Assembly (NCBI GenBank): GCA_025201345.1
Contig: JAIXMG010000003.1
Span: 1,364,001 to 1,428,000 of the forward strand
Reading direction: 5' to 3'
DNA: 64,000 bases
Origin: Thamnidium elegans
Lineage: Eukaryota > Mucoromycota > Mucoromycetes > Mucorales > Mucoraceae
Made by a program: the position numbers and the translations under genes. This document shows, in pieces, positions 23,708 to 35,757 of this stretch (positions are counted from its first letter, which is position 1; every line of letters starts with the position of its first letter). The notes below the pieces were generated by a model. The model had not been told where the DNA came from and ran no database searches. It was given only the letters and a program-made list of their open reading frames with translations.

Positions 23708-26409
23708 ATTACGGATAATACCCTTCCCCCCTTTTTTTTATCATGCCATCCTATATATATCCAAACAGAAAAAAAAAATCTACAAAAATACATTTAATTA
23801 CCAAATCTGTATATTTAAGACGAACCAAAACCGTGATACTAGTATAGATTAATGTACAACCTTTCTCTACACTGTTATACCTATCTACTAGCAAAAGGTT
23901 TTAAGCGTCACCTGGCAGTTAAAAGTTACACAGCTCAGCAACAGTTTTCACACGCTTTATTTAAACAGGAAATCTCTGATGGAGAAAAAATAGCGGCAGA
24001 TAAAAAAAAAAAAAAAACTCCCAAAAAAGTTGGTTATAATATTTAATATGTGGATGCACTCAATATGTTGCTAAGGAACCGTTCGCCGGTTTCCGCTAGC
24101 GAACTAAAAAGAGGTATGCATAGCAAATACAGCTATGCAGAACTGACATCAAGTTGTCAGAAAGCAACCGGCATTGATACCGTAACCGAACATCGAAAAA
24201 GCCTATACTTTCAAGTTTAAAAGCAGCTAGAAATGACAATTACTATACTCCCAACCCGAACTTCTTGTGAAAGATGTCTTTTTTACTCTTTTTTTTCTTA
24301 AAAAAAAAGGAAGGAGATGATTTTAGCGGGTACGCTACCTCCACCACTTGAGCATACAGCTACAATAACAGTAGAAATATAGTATGTTTAAGCATATGTC
24401 TTTTTTAAGCAGTTATTTTATAATAGTATTTGGCTTGTGATTTACTTTTGCTCAGTAAAAAAGGGAAACCCCGCAACATTTGTATCACATAGTATAGTTT
24501 ATTTGAACGAGTTTTTCAGTTAATATATACCATGTTCTGAGTAACAGATATCAAATTCCGGAAGAGTACAAAAGGGTATCTTAGATTTATAAGCGACTTA
24601 TGTATACATATAGGCCCGGTGTATTCTACTTGCATAATGCAATACAAAGTCCTTGTGCATAGCGTTTGTTATATTTCTAGATAAATCTAGAAAAAGGTAC
24701 AAAAAGGTTCATGGGGTTGTTATAAACAAATATCATGAGTCTTCTTTGTACTGTTCGGAAATAAAACTTCAAAATCATTATATAACTTCAAGTTATATTT
24801 TTTATAAGCACAATCATAATGTACAATATAAAAAAAAAAGTGGGTGCAGTCGTATCACTATAGGGTTATACTCTTTTTTTTTTTTCCTGCGAATATTTAA
24901 AAGTATACTCTAGGGTGGGAAAAGAGAGAGGGTATGTAAAAGTTACGTATATTTTGTCTTGGATTTTGTTATATCGCGGAACAGCTGGGTACAAAGTAAA
25001 TCGACTCACTTTTAAACTTTTTTTTTTTTAAAAAAAAAAGAAGCAACTTTTTGTTTGTTTCATTCCTCCCTTTTTATTTTTTTACTTTTTTGAATTTGTC
25101 AAGAATTATAAAAATCGAAGAGCATAGAAAAAATGGTCTGGTCAAAAAAGCTGGCATGGCATTTTTCTTGTGCTACAATGCGCGCTTATAGGCTGCAAAT
25201 AAAAGGGTAACGTAATCATTTTGATCCACTAAAAATGCCAATAAAAGTTGTAATAAAACTCAAATAAGTGTACCACCATGCCTATTTTACCCTCCCCCTC
25301 GCCTCAAACAACTAATAAGTTCTCATTTTAAGTTCTCAATTGCCAATATAGTTTATATATATCTTGCATTATTTATACCGTACCTAAACAAAAACCAATA
25401 ACGGTCGCAATTGCTTATATTAGACTATATCTTTGGTCACGCACCTTATTGTTTGTGTCCAGAAGCTGATTTACAAGCCTTTGTGTTACATGAAAACTAA
25501 ACTATGTCGTATAAATTTTTATTATCACAAAAAGCTGATTAATAGAAAAAAAAAAAGTGATACTTTTTTTTTTTCTATTTTTTCTTTTTTTTCTTAAATT
25601 AGCGCTTTGACCAATTACTCGCCTCGTACGTGGAAAAAAAAAATACTCCAGTAAAGGTTTTTTTTACGTTTTGTTAAGTTTATGATCTATTTACTTTTTG
25701 TAAGAGTTAACTAAATAAAGTAAAATAGTAAAGTAAATATTTGAAAATGTATTTCATGAAACGTTCATTTCGGAGTACAGGCAAAAAAAAAAAAAAAAAA
25801 AGTTTAATAGAAAAAAAGATTAAGAGAAATTGATTTTTATAACATATATATTTAGTATAAAAATGCATAATAATTAAATAGCAATAGGTATATGCGATAC
25901 ATTATTGGATCTCGCAAATACAGCGCAAAAAAATAAACGATTAGTGAAAAAACTCGGTATCCGACTCAATTTCTTTATTTGGTAACAAAAACAGTTTGTT
26001 ATGGATACCACGTTTGTGGAACGATTGGCTCATAATGACTCCGCTTAATATTTTTTGAACAAAAAAAGATTACGGGGTTTTTTTGTGTGTGTGTATGTGT
26101 GTGTAGTTACAAGCAGAAAAAAGAAACTGACAGTGTAGAAAAAGGCTACACAAAAAAGATTATATATACTACTTTTTGAAAGCAAGAACAAAAAAAAAAA
26201 AAATTTGTTCGGTTTCTTCACAAAAGTTAAACAGAGTTTTCTATTTTTGAACAAATTTTTTTTTTGGTAAAAAATAAATAAAATTTGTTCTTCTTGAGAT
26301 TCTATTTTGTGACGCTGTTTAAATGACATGATCAGTACAAGTATATAATAATTATATATTCGCTTAAACGCCTTTTTTCTTCTTCTTCTTGGTTAACAAA
26401 AACAAAAAA
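23708..26409. other. Intergenic region upstream of the HSF gene
   Basis: About 2.7 kb, very AT-rich. It contains a T12/A10 palindrome (25018-25039), an A-run at about 25784-25801 and a GT microsatellite at about 26083-26105. No ORF here shows conserved-looking sequence. The final pyrimidine-rich stretch (26371-26391) is the leader of the HSF gene. Confidence 0.5.
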
Positions 26410-27673
26410 ATGCATCATAGATCAAATTCTTCAGACTATCGTCTTGATACACAACCAGTAGATCCTAGAGCTTCTTTTTCCTCTACTTCTTCTCAATCTT
26501 ATTATCCACCAAATAATGCTGCTCAACAACAACTACCTCCTCCACCACCAAACACAACTCAAAAACCTGCTCACACCAATACATTTGTTCATAAATTATA
26601 CAAGTAAGTTATACATTTATACTATTTCTAATATATCATTAACCTTTTTATTATTATTATTTAGTATGGTCGTAGATAATCATTATCAACATTTAATTTC
26701 ATGGGCATATACTGGTTCTTCTTTTATTGTTTGTAACATTATGGAATTTTCAAGAGACGTATTACCAAAACATTTCAAGCATAACAATTTTAGTAGTTTT
26801 GTCAGACAATTAAATATGTATGTACCCAAAACAATTACACAAAATAATATATCCTAATTTTTATATTTTAGGTATGGTTTTCATAAAGTAAATAAATCCC
26901 CCAGAGGTCATCGTACTTTAGCAGAAAATCAGATTTGGGAATTCTCTCACCCAAAATTCTTGAGAAATCGTCCTGACCTTTTAGATGAAATTAAACGTAA
27001 ATCGATGGAAGCAGATACTGCAAGACGTGAGAATGGTGACCTTCAAAGTCATGTTGCCATGTTACAAGCTTCTCAATCTGAAATGATTCAACAGATTCAA
27101 AGCTTGTATGAAAATTTCACTGAAGTAATTAAGGAATTGGAAGATACCAAACAAAAACAAGATAACCAAATGCAATTTATCAAGAGTATGATGAACTATA
27201 TATCACAACAAAATGGAGGTAATGTACTGTACAAAAACCCACTGTCTTTTTTTAAACATGTGTTCTAACTATATATATATATATATATAGGCCAATTACC
27301 AAATGAATTTGTTCATATAGATCATCAATTTGATGTTAAGCAAGAAAAACCACCTTCTATTTTCATTACATCGCACGAACCAAATAACAGTAATAGTAGT
27401 AATAATAATATATTAGACGATATGTTCGGCCGTTCATCACCACTCTCTGTTCAAACTCAAAACCTTCACTGTAATAGCAATCGTTCAACCTTAGGTCCTT
27501 ATGGTAACCAATTACCACCCAGTCCTAGTCCTAGCATGTTGGTCTCTGATGACGAACTAGATAATTCTATGTATTCTCCAAACTCACCTCATACTCCTCG
27601 AAACCAACAAACTTATACTTCCAATTCCTCTTCTTTTATGAATACTCCTCTTGATCCGTTATCACACAGATAA
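26410..27673 (+). CDS. HSF-type DNA-binding transcription factor
   Basis: Exons 26410-26603, 26665-26817, 26872-27218 and 27291-27673 give 358 aa; the ATG at 26410 follows an in-frame non-ATG stretch. A Ser/Gln/Pro-rich N-terminus of about 58 residues leads into the winged-helix HSF domain (about 59-160). This has FVHKLYNMVVD, LISWAYTGSSFIV, the recognition helix NFSSFVRQLNMYGFHKV and the wing and end ENQIWEFSHPKFLRN. A coiled-coil oligomerisation region follows at about 168-230 (Leu/Met/Gln heptads), then a Ser/Pro/Asn-rich tail with SPSPS and SPNSPHTP clusters likely to be phosphorylated. The recognition helix is interrupted by an intron between NM and YGF. It probably binds nGAAn-type heat-shock elements as a trimer in the nucleus. 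It is shorter than typical fungal Hsf1 and could be one of several Mucorales paralogues or closer to Mga1/Sfl1. Confidence 0.9.
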
Positions 27674-28442
27674 ATTATATATATTATATTTTTTTGTGTG
27701 TGGTTTGGCTGGATCAATTAACACATTGTACACTATTATTATTATTACTATTATTACTATTTATTCTTATACTCCTTTTTTTTTTTTACTTTTTTTTTTT
27801 CTATTTTTTTTTTTCATATTGTGATTTATTTACTTACTGTGATTTATTTACTTATTGTGGGATCATTTTTTTTTTTTTTTGACGTGAAAAAAGAATGTTC
27901 TTTTAATTTTACTTGCAGCGAATAAAATAACTATACTAAAAAAGACTTTTTTTCTCCTTTGCATCATATTGTAAAAATGCGTTATTATTAACCCATACTT
28001 GGAATAAACTATTTCCATCCATTTTTTTTTTTTTATTACAGAATTCTATATTTATACTATCAGTTTTCGGACAGACTACTCTTTTTTTTTCTATCTGGGG
28101 GTACCAGTAAGATACCCAAACGTGCTCCTTACAAACCAATAACATAAGTGCATATTATGCTTAGCACTTGTAATTTACAATTAATAATCTTTTTAATAAC
28201 CAATCAGCATAAATCCGTACCTTTTTATTTTGACAGTTTTTTTTTTTCGATCCCCATAGCAACAGGTTTCCCAGTAGTAACCGTTTTCTCTCTTCGTAGC
28301 AACCGTTGCGTTAAAGTTTTATCCACTGCTGTAAAAAAAAAAAAAAAAAAAAAAGGATTGGGTACGACCCAGTCACATACAATGTACATTTTTTATATCC
28401 CAATTTTTATTTATTTTACATAATTTTTTTTTTTTTCCCGTC
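27674..28442. other. Intergenic region between the HSF gene and BRR6
   Basis: The region contains T-rich 3' flank and a short tandem duplication (tgtgatttatttactta, two copies, 27819-27855). It also has a 21-nt A run (28333-28353). The rest is the BRR6 promoter. No gene seen. Confidence 0.5.
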
Positions 28443-29439
28443 ATGGTAGGAGTAAAGCGGATTCGAACCGATACAGTAAGTCTTCTCTTACAATAACAAC
28501 AACAACAACAAAAAGCATATCCTTTTTAACAGAGTTCTAACATTGTTTAGATAGATTCTTCAAAAGATGCTTCAAAACCCATTGCTCCTGCCGATTACTC
28601 ATTTAACTTTATACCTACTTTACAACCCTCACAAAAGCTATTTGACGTCGAAGACACCTCAACAAACATAAAACCAAAACCTTACAGTGCCAATACATTA
28701 ACGCTACGATTAAATAAACGTTTAGAAGAACGTAAACTTGTTGAAACGTACCGCAAAAAGCCAGTAGAAACAATTGTACGATCTACTTCGTATGAACCAA
28801 TGTATCAACGCCACCAATATATTTCATATACGATTATTACTTATATACAAATGGCATTTAATATCGTTATTACAATTACGGTTTTGTATATATTTATTAA
28901 AATTGTACTGGTTGTAAAACAAGATTTTAAACTAAAGGCATTAGAACATTTTGACGGTAAAAAAAAAAATTGGATATCCAAAAAAAAAAAAAGATACTGA
29001 CAATATAATCTAGTATTACACCAGGAAAAAATAATATGTACAAAGAATTATATGCTAAACCATTGTGGACAGGAAGATCGTGTACCGGCGATAGAAACCA
29101 TGTGTATGGAATGGGCAAATTGTATGCAAAAAGATATTGTTGTAGCACAGTAAGTGAAAATCCCAATCATTCAGTTTAGGAACCCCTATCTAAAAAAAAA
29201 AGTTATATGTATAGAGCGAAAGTATCTGCTGAAGCAATTGCAGAAATAATTAATAGTTTTGTTGAACCAATATCCTACAAGACCTTGGTAATGTTTAAGT
29301 AGTTTTTAGTGTTTGGTTTAGAATCTAACCTTTCGATATATAGCTCTTTTTTACTTTGTTGGTTATTGGTTCATTAGTGTTTTCTAATGTGGCATTTGGG
29401 TTATTTAGAAGGAAATACGCTGGTCGAATTGCAATGTAA
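28443..29439 (+). CDS. BRR6: Brr6/Brl1-type nuclear envelope protein (NPC assembly)
   Basis: Exons 28443-28475, 28551-28956, 29014-29149, 29215-29287 and 29344-29439 give 247 aa. The N-terminal half is hydrophilic and nucleoplasmic or cytosolic. Two membrane helices (MAFNIVITITVLYIFIKIVL and LFFTLLVIGSLVFSNVAFGL) flank the lumenal Brr6 domain, which has four conserved cysteines in ICTKNYMLNHC and ETMCMEWANC, plus DRVPAIE, KVSAEAIAEIIN and the amphipathic FVEPISYKTL. Brr6/Brl1 proteins act at the inner nuclear membrane during insertion of new nuclear pores and influence membrane fluidity. The first exon (MVGVKRIRTDT) is only 33 nt. The acceptor at 29013 was chosen because the nearer CAG at 29024 breaks the frame into the Cys domain. 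It cannot be told from this sequence alone whether it is Brr6 or Brl1; many fungi have one gene. Confidence 0.9.
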
Positions 29440-29746
29440 AGCATAAATGGTTACACGCACGTACCAAATTAGGACACTTACAAGCGGAGTGTTTATAAAC
29501 CCGTTATAATTAAAAAAAAAACATAATTGAATATTACTTTTTTTTTGTTCTCGGCTTTGATTGAGGGTAGTTTTTAAAACTGTACATCATCTGTCACATA
29601 TATAAATGACATGGTTAAAATATATTTCTTTTTTTAAAAGTAAAAAGACAAAAAAAAAAAATTACGTCACTAACATTTGTTGCAAAAAAAAAAAAAAAAA
29701 AAAGTTCCATATTTTTCCTTTTTTTCTTTCAAAGCAAATATTACAA

Positions 29747-30248
29747 ATGAGCGATGAAGAGTATGATTATGAATCTTTAGGTGAGAATTCAACCATGTTA
29801 CAAAACGCAATAGCGGGAGCTATGGCAGGTATAGGAGAACACTGTATTATGTATCCAGTAGATAGTATTCGAGTAAGTAGCAACAATAACAACAACAAAA
29901 AAGCCTATAATAAATATTTTATATAGACTCGTATGCAAGTGTTGTCTTCATTAGATAAAACTACGATTATAAAGGACGCGTCTACGATCCAGCTTAAAAA
30001 ACAAAGTCGACATTTATGGAGAGGAGTTTATTCAGTTATTGCGGGTGCAGGACCTGCTCATGCTGTTCATTTCGCTACCTATGAATATTGTAAAGAAAAA
30101 ATAAATAAACACTTATCGCAAAATACCAATTTACGGACTGTCAGTTCACTTGGGATATCAAATCAACTAATAGCTTCTGGTGTAGCTGGTGGCATTGCTA
30201 CTTTAGCTCATGACTTTCTAATGACACCGTTCGATGGTAAGTTCTCGC

Positions 30249-30287
<39 letters not shown>

Positions 30288-30828
30288 ATAATTTACATAT
30301 ATACTTTATTTAGTATTAAAACAACGAATGCAACTACGTGATTCAACATATAAATCTGTACGTGAATGTGCCAGAAAAGTATATACAAACGAAGGTCTGA
30401 GAGCGTTTTACATATCATTTCCAACAACTGTCAGTATGTCGATTCCTTTCCAGTCAATTCAATTTGCAACGTATGAATATTTTCGAGCCAAGTTAGATCC
30501 TAACGGTTCGTATAATCCCAAAGTACATATGATAGCCGGAGCAGTAGCAGGTGCGGTAGCTTCTTCGGTTACAACGCCATTAGACGTGATCAAAACACTT
30601 TTACAAACCAGAGGATCTTCTAGTGAAACACAGATTAAAAATGCGACAGGCTTTAAAGATGCTGCTAGTATAATTTATGGTAGATATGGTCTGAGGGGGT
30701 TCTTTAGAGGCTTTCGTCCTCGTGTCCTAACTAATATGCCTAGTACTGCTATTAGTTGGAGTGTATATGAATATTTTAAATGGTTCTTGTCAAGTGATAA
30801 AAGCGACAAGTTTATAGATCGTATATAA
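29747..30828 (+). CDS. MRS3: Mitoferrin, mitochondrial iron carrier (Mrs3/Mrs4 family)
   Basis: Exons 29747-29872, 29927-30236 and 30314-30828 give 316 aa. It has three mitochondrial carrier repeats with signatures YPVDSIRTRMQV, TPFDVLKQRMQL and TPLDVIKTLLQTRG, each preceded by a small-residue-rich helix (AIAGAMAGIGEH, GVAGGIATLAHD, AGAVAGAVASSV). The segment HLWRGVYSVIAGAGPAHAVHFATYE is the typical mitoferrin region after the first repeat. The protein imports ferrous iron across the inner mitochondrial membrane for haem and Fe-S cluster synthesis. The N-terminus is short and acidic, as in the family. Both introns fall within or next to the P-x-D-x-x-[KR] signatures; the second contains an A35 run. 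It is transcribed in the same direction as BRR6, 307 bp downstream of it. Confidence 0.94.
30250..30284 (+). repeat. A35 homopolymer inside a mitoferrin intron
   Basis: An uninterrupted A35 lies in the second mitoferrin intron. Comparable runs are A39 at 44583-44621 (RPL16 intron), A37 at 39591-39627, A29 at 36904-36932, T29 at 43217-43245 (RPL11 intron) and A28 at 52846-52873 (hexokinase intron). Confidence 0.85.
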
Positions 30829-31178
30829 AAAAAAGATATTATTTTTTTTTCTTTTCTTTTTTTTTTTTTTTTGCGTCATGTAAATAGTGTACTATACTTT
30901 TAAAATAAATGAATTCATCATGACGATGAATAAAGTTAAAACGTATGTTATCTATAACAAATGCAGCATAAAAAAAAAAAGTGCTTTTGTTATCGTCATT
31001 TGACCATGGTTAATCATTTAACCCACTTTCGTAGTAGTTAGAACAAAAAAAGATCGACGGCCAAAAATCATTTTTCCGTTTCCAACCCCCCGCTTAAACT
31101 AATTATATAAAAAGAGCGTAAAATTAAAAAAGTTAAACGATTACTTTCTCTCTTTCTTTCTTTCTTTTTTAAAATATT
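30829..31178. other. Intergenic region with promoter of the 102-aa gene
   Basis: The first part is T-rich mitoferrin 3' flank. A TATA-like element (tatataaaaa, 31104-31113) and a CT-rich leader (31144-31170) directly precede the 102-aa ORF. This promoter layout supports the short ORF being real. Confidence 0.6.
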
Positions 31179-31487
31179 ATGGGTTTAGTTGATAAAATTA
31201 AAAGTAGTTACGACTATTATAAAGTAGACAAGTACACTAAAAGACGTGTTTCGCAATCACAATTTGAATCTCATGATCGTCGTTACTATGAAACTGCTTA
31301 CCGGGATGGTGATTACATTGATCCTCGAGACTCTGCTTCTGTCAGCTCTAAACAATCATATTTAACTTATAAACAATCACGCTGGTCTTTTCCTGACCTG
31401 TTAAAAAAGTCTAACAAAAAGACTCTTACTGTTGCTGCAAGTCAATTAAAAACTTCAGAAACTTATAATTTGGGTGGAAGAACTTGA
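31179..31487 (+). CDS. Small basic orphan protein (102 aa)
   Basis: A single-exon ORF of 102 aa with a TATA-like element 66-75 bp upstream and a pyrimidine-rich leader. I do not recognise it. The sequence is Lys/Arg, Tyr and Ser rich. The N-terminal third (MGLVDKIKSSYDYYKVDKYT) looks helical and begins MGL, so N-myristoylation is conceivable. The middle has paired Tyr (RRYYETAYRDGDYI) and the end is polar (KTSETYNLGGRT). It has no signal peptide, membrane helix or Cys pairs. Codons use GTT, GCT and AAA as in neighbouring genes. Support for coding is the promoter context and composition, not homology. Confidence 0.6.
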   Translation: MGLVDKIKSSYDYYKVDKYTKRRVSQSQFESHDRRYYETAYRDGDYIDPRDSASVSSKQSYLTYKQSRWSFPDLLKKSNKKTLTVAASQLKTSETYNLGGRT

Positions 31488-34065
31488 AAAGAACTCTTTA
31501 CATAAAAAAAAGATTCAATTGTATTATATAAAAATCCCTTCTATCCTCCCTTTTACCTCTTTTCTTTTTTTAAAAATAAATAAATAAACATTACATAGAC
31601 CAAAAAAAAAAAAAAAAAAAAAACTGGACTTTTCTACTTTTAATTTCGATTACATTGCATTGTCACTTATGAACTTGCATATAGACAATTCAAACTTCTT
31701 GTACTATCCTGGTACGACACTTTTTGTTATTTTTGATTAAAAACAGGGCCCAGAAAATACAAGTGTCGTGATAACACCGCCCTGTGTGACCTTTAGTGTA
31801 TTGTACACCCACGCGTCTTGTCAGCCTCAGGTTAAAAAAAAACAATTTGTTATTAATAGAGTCTTTTTCTTTCATGTACAGAAGGGCTTTGTATTTTATT
31901 TTATTTTTAAAAAAAAAGCATGACATTTTATATACAAACCAGTTTTTATTTTTAGCTTTAAGAAAAAGAAAAAATAGGCTGTTAATTACATTTTGACATT
32001 TCAAAAAATTATATATCTCGATCTTGTGTAAGTTCTACAGTCTACACGAATCATGTGGGAAATACAGGCACGAGACAGGAACAATACTTATAGATCTTCG
32101 GATGACTTAGTCTATTCTTATGGTTAATACCGAATTTGTGTGATGCAGCACAACTGACCTGTCTTCATCTCAATAAAAGAAAAACATTCAGTAAATAATA
32201 CTACAAGGTATTTTTTTCTTTTTTTTTTTTTTAGGTTTTACCAGCAGTAAGCATGTTTACAACAAACCTACCGATCTTGTTTCAGCAACAACAAAAACTT
32301 AAACCAACGAAAGCGGATAACCGTAAAACATTTATTTGACAACACCCTTTTGTCTCAGTGAAGTATCTAATATCCCTTTCGATCCGTATTCTTATTTTAG
32401 GTACATAGTTCTACAAGTACATATTTCTTTGTTTAGCAGTCTTGTATGCACTTTTTGTTGTTGTTGGGTGTACAGGGTTATAATTACGCACATAGTTTCA
32501 AATTTCAATCTATTGTTTCCAACAACAACAAAAAAAAAGTATACTTGGTTATTGCATAAAACACTGGACCAGTAGTTTCGGCAGTTACATAAAAGCACGT
32601 ATAAAACAAGCCTGGCTTAATAATATAAAGTCTTCTTTTGTTTATAAAAAAGGAAATAATTCTATTACAACATAAATAGTTTAAAAATAACATTATAATA
32701 TTATTTAAGCTGCAAAATGTTTTTGTCATAGAATATAAATTTATTCGATGGTGTAAGCTTAAAAAAAAACGCTTGTAAATGCAATTCATATATGACATCA
32801 GCATGTCGCCTTATTTACGCCCATAAACATACTCAAGTCGTACCAATCATTATGTATGTTTGTGTAAACTCTTAAGTCAATGCATAATTCTCCTACTGTG
32901 TTTTCGCTGGCTCCCTTGATTTTACCTGTCTTTATCAAGGTTTTACTCGGCTTCAGTTCCAAACTTACCGTCTCCTTTAATACTCAAGGTTAACAATTAG
33001 GATATCCTCTACATACGTTAAGTACTTCATTTAGCAGATAGACTATGATGATACTTCTTCTAATAATTAACTCATACTTGATCTAAGTACCAAAAAAATT
33101 CAGCGACTCTTTACTTACAAAACACATTCCTACATTTAGTCGCTTTACTAGACGAGCCGTTACTTGTACATTTTATCTCTTTTCCATTTTTTCTTTTTCT
33201 TTTTTATGAGTGTCCTTTATACTTAAATCTTTTTTCATAAAAAAAAACTATTATGTTTTAGCCGCTCAAATCTTTTGTTTAAACGTAGCTATACTCTGTT
33301 TTTTTTTATCTTGTAGATTATCTTTTCTTTTTTTTTAATAGCCTATCTTAGTATCATTTTTATATATATATAAGGCTTGTGATTCAGATAACACTCAGCA
33401 CAAAGGAAGGTCAAGAAGTTCAATGTTACAAGTTTCAAAATATAAACTGCACGTATATCAGAACCAAAAGAAAATGTACCATGCTTTTTATTCTACATGA
33501 CATCATACTAAACTTTTTTTCCCTCTTCCTTCTCCTCTTCTAGAAAAAATTACTCGTGAAAAAACAAGTATACAAGTGTGGTACATTATTTTATTTTTAC
33601 AAAAAAGTATTTTACCAGATTCTAACAATTATTAAATTGAGTCCTTGGTTACAATTAATAGATAAAGTTAAAAAAAAAAAAAAAAAAGTTTGATTTGATC
33701 CAACCTCTTTTAGTTCAGGGCCGTTTGCCTATATATCTGAGTTTTTATTAATGCATTTTTTGTTAAAAACTTCCACTTCTTTACCATCCATGGTGATACC
33801 TTTTTTCTGAGTTTATTTTTTAGATCAAGACTAAGCTCATATAATTTATTGTCCAACAATGAACCTTTTTTTTTTCCCGGTCAAGATGAACTTTAAAGAA
33901 AAAAGGCGGGATAATTTGGTTAACCCCCCATATATTCATTTGGAGAATAGCGTCTAGTTGACATCTTTTTTTTTTAAAAAAAAAAAGTATAAATACTTTG
34001 ATCTAAATTGTAAAGAATTGAGATTTTTTTTTATATATATATACTATTTATTACATTTACTCAAA
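31488..34065. other. Intergenic region upstream of the sugar transporter
   Basis: About 2.6 kb with an A-run at about 31602-31624 and a C-T10-A11-G palindrome at 33965-33987 just upstream of the transporter start. Long ORFs on both strands near 31690-32800 are AT-driven and mutually overlapping. A short spliceable frame near 32235-32339 could be a stray fragment but I do not support it as a gene. Confidence 0.5.
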
Positions 34066-35757
34066 ATGGTCAAGTTGAAAGGAAAAGCTCTTTTCAATGC
34101 ATCAACTTGCTTAGCTGCCATCGGTTTCTTACTCTTTGGTTATGACCAGGTAAATTTATAACCACATACGATAAAAAAAAAAAGGATATATCAAATTATT
34201 AAACCTTTTTTAATTAGGGTGTCATGTCAGGTATTCTTCCTAACAAACATTTCATTGATTTAATGCAAGCCCCTTCTTCCGCCATGATTGGTTTCACTGT
34301 CGCAATTTACGAACTTGGTTGTATGGCTGGTGCCTTAATGACCGGTCGATTAAGTGACATGGTAGGTCGCCGAAACACCATCCGTATTGGTTGTGTTATT
34401 CTTATTATCGGTGCCGTTATCCAAACCGCCACTCAAAACCTTGTCATGACCATTGTTTCTCGTGTTATCACTGGTGTCGGTAACGGTATGAACACTGCTA
34501 CCATCCCCGTCTATCAATCCGAAATCTCCCCACCCAAGAGTCGTGGCGCACATGTTTGCTTTGAGTGTGCTCTTTTAGTTGTTGGTGTTGGTATTGCTTA
34601 CTGGTTAGAGTACGGTCTTCATTTTGTTGGCGGCGAAGTTGCTTGGAGATTCCCTTTGGCTTTCCAAAATTTCTTTGCTTTGGTTTTAATCGCTGGTACA
34701 TTTGTTTTGCCCGAAACTCCTCGTTGGTTGGTATCTCATGACCGTGATGATGAAGCAAAAGAAGTATTGGCTAGACTTTGGACTGATGGTGATATTACTC
34801 ATCCTCGTTGTATCTCTGAATACGAAGAAATTAAAGAAGGTGTTGATTTCGAACGTAGAGAAAACATTTCTTCTTACAAAGATTTATTTACCAAGGGTAA
34901 GTTTAATAATCGTAAGAGAGTTCTTCTTGGTATGCTTAGTCAAATGATTCAACAACTCGGTGGTATTAATGTAAGTTTTTTTTTTTTTTTTGTAATTTAT
35001 ATATAAAAAAAGATTTACTTATCTTTTTTGTTGTACAAAATAATAATAGGTAACTACTTATTATCTTACTGATGTCATGTTACAAGCTGGTATGGATTAT
35101 TCTACAGCAATGTTAATGGCCGGTATCGATTCAATTGTTTATTTCATCGGTGCATTAGTCCCTATCTTTATTGTCGAACGTGTTGGCCGTAGAAAGATTA
35201 TGCTCTGGGGCCTTTTATTCCAAGCCATCACGTTAGCATGCGTTGGTGGTTGTCAAAAAGCCAATAGTGACTATGGAACCTCTGCTGCAGGTAACGGTGC
35301 TGTCGCATTTACCATGCTTTATAACTTTATGTTTGGTGCCAGTTGGTTAGGTATGGCTTGGCTTTACCCTGCCGAAATTTTCTCTACTGCTCTTCGTGCC
35401 AAGGGTAACTCATTATCAACTGCATCTAACTGGCTCGGTAACTTTATTGTGGCTATGATTGCTCCTGTTCTTTTCGAATACATCACTTTCTGGACTTATA
35501 TTTTGTTTGCTGGTTTAAACCTTTTCTTTATCCCAATGGTTTACTTGTGGTTCCCCGAAACCAAGGGTCTTTCTTTGGAACAAATCGAAATGTTGTTTGC
35601 TATAGATGAGGTCAAGAATGATATGCAATCTATTAGATCTGATCGTGTGCATCATAACTATGATAATGAAAAGAAAAATGATGTTGAAGATATTGGTCAA
35701 AGAGATAACGAACCTTATGTCGCTCACAAGGAAGAAGTCTCTACCAAAAACCTTTAG
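34066..35757 (+). CDS. MFS sugar porter (12-TM hexose/polyol transporter)
   Basis: Exons 34066-34149, 34218-34970 and 35050-35757 give 514 aa. Sugar-porter signatures appear in order: GFLLFGYDQGVMSGI in TM1, GRLSDMVGRRN in the TM2-TM3 loop, VITGVGNGMNTATIPVYQSE around TM4, PETPRWLVSHDRDDEA after TM6, GQLGG-type QMIQQLGGINVTTYY in TM7, FIVERVGRRK, WLYPAEIFSTALRAKGNSLS in TM10 and PETKGLSLEQIE after TM12. It moves a sugar (probably hexose, possibly glycerol or a disaccharide) across the plasma membrane by proton symport or facilitation; substrate cannot be read from sequence. The C-terminal tail is hydrophilic and acidic/basic mixed, with several Lys that could be ubiquitylated. The first intron splits the GYDQ/GVMSG motif. 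Confidence 0.92.

Noticed and set aside
23852..24046. 64-codon plus-strand ORF
   Set aside because: It ends in an A run and Lys-rich nonsense, with no supporting context.
28457..28471. cggattcgaaccgat resembles a tRNA T-loop
   Set aside because: It is part of the first coding exon of BRR6 (KRIRTD), with no acceptor or anticodon stems around it.
31690..32804. Overlapping ORFs on both strands upstream of the transporter
   Set aside because: Composition is driven by T and A runs, and none shows conserved motifs or matching splice sites.
34498..34758. Minus-strand ORFs opposite the sugar transporter
   Set aside because: They are shadows of the well-supported transporter frame.
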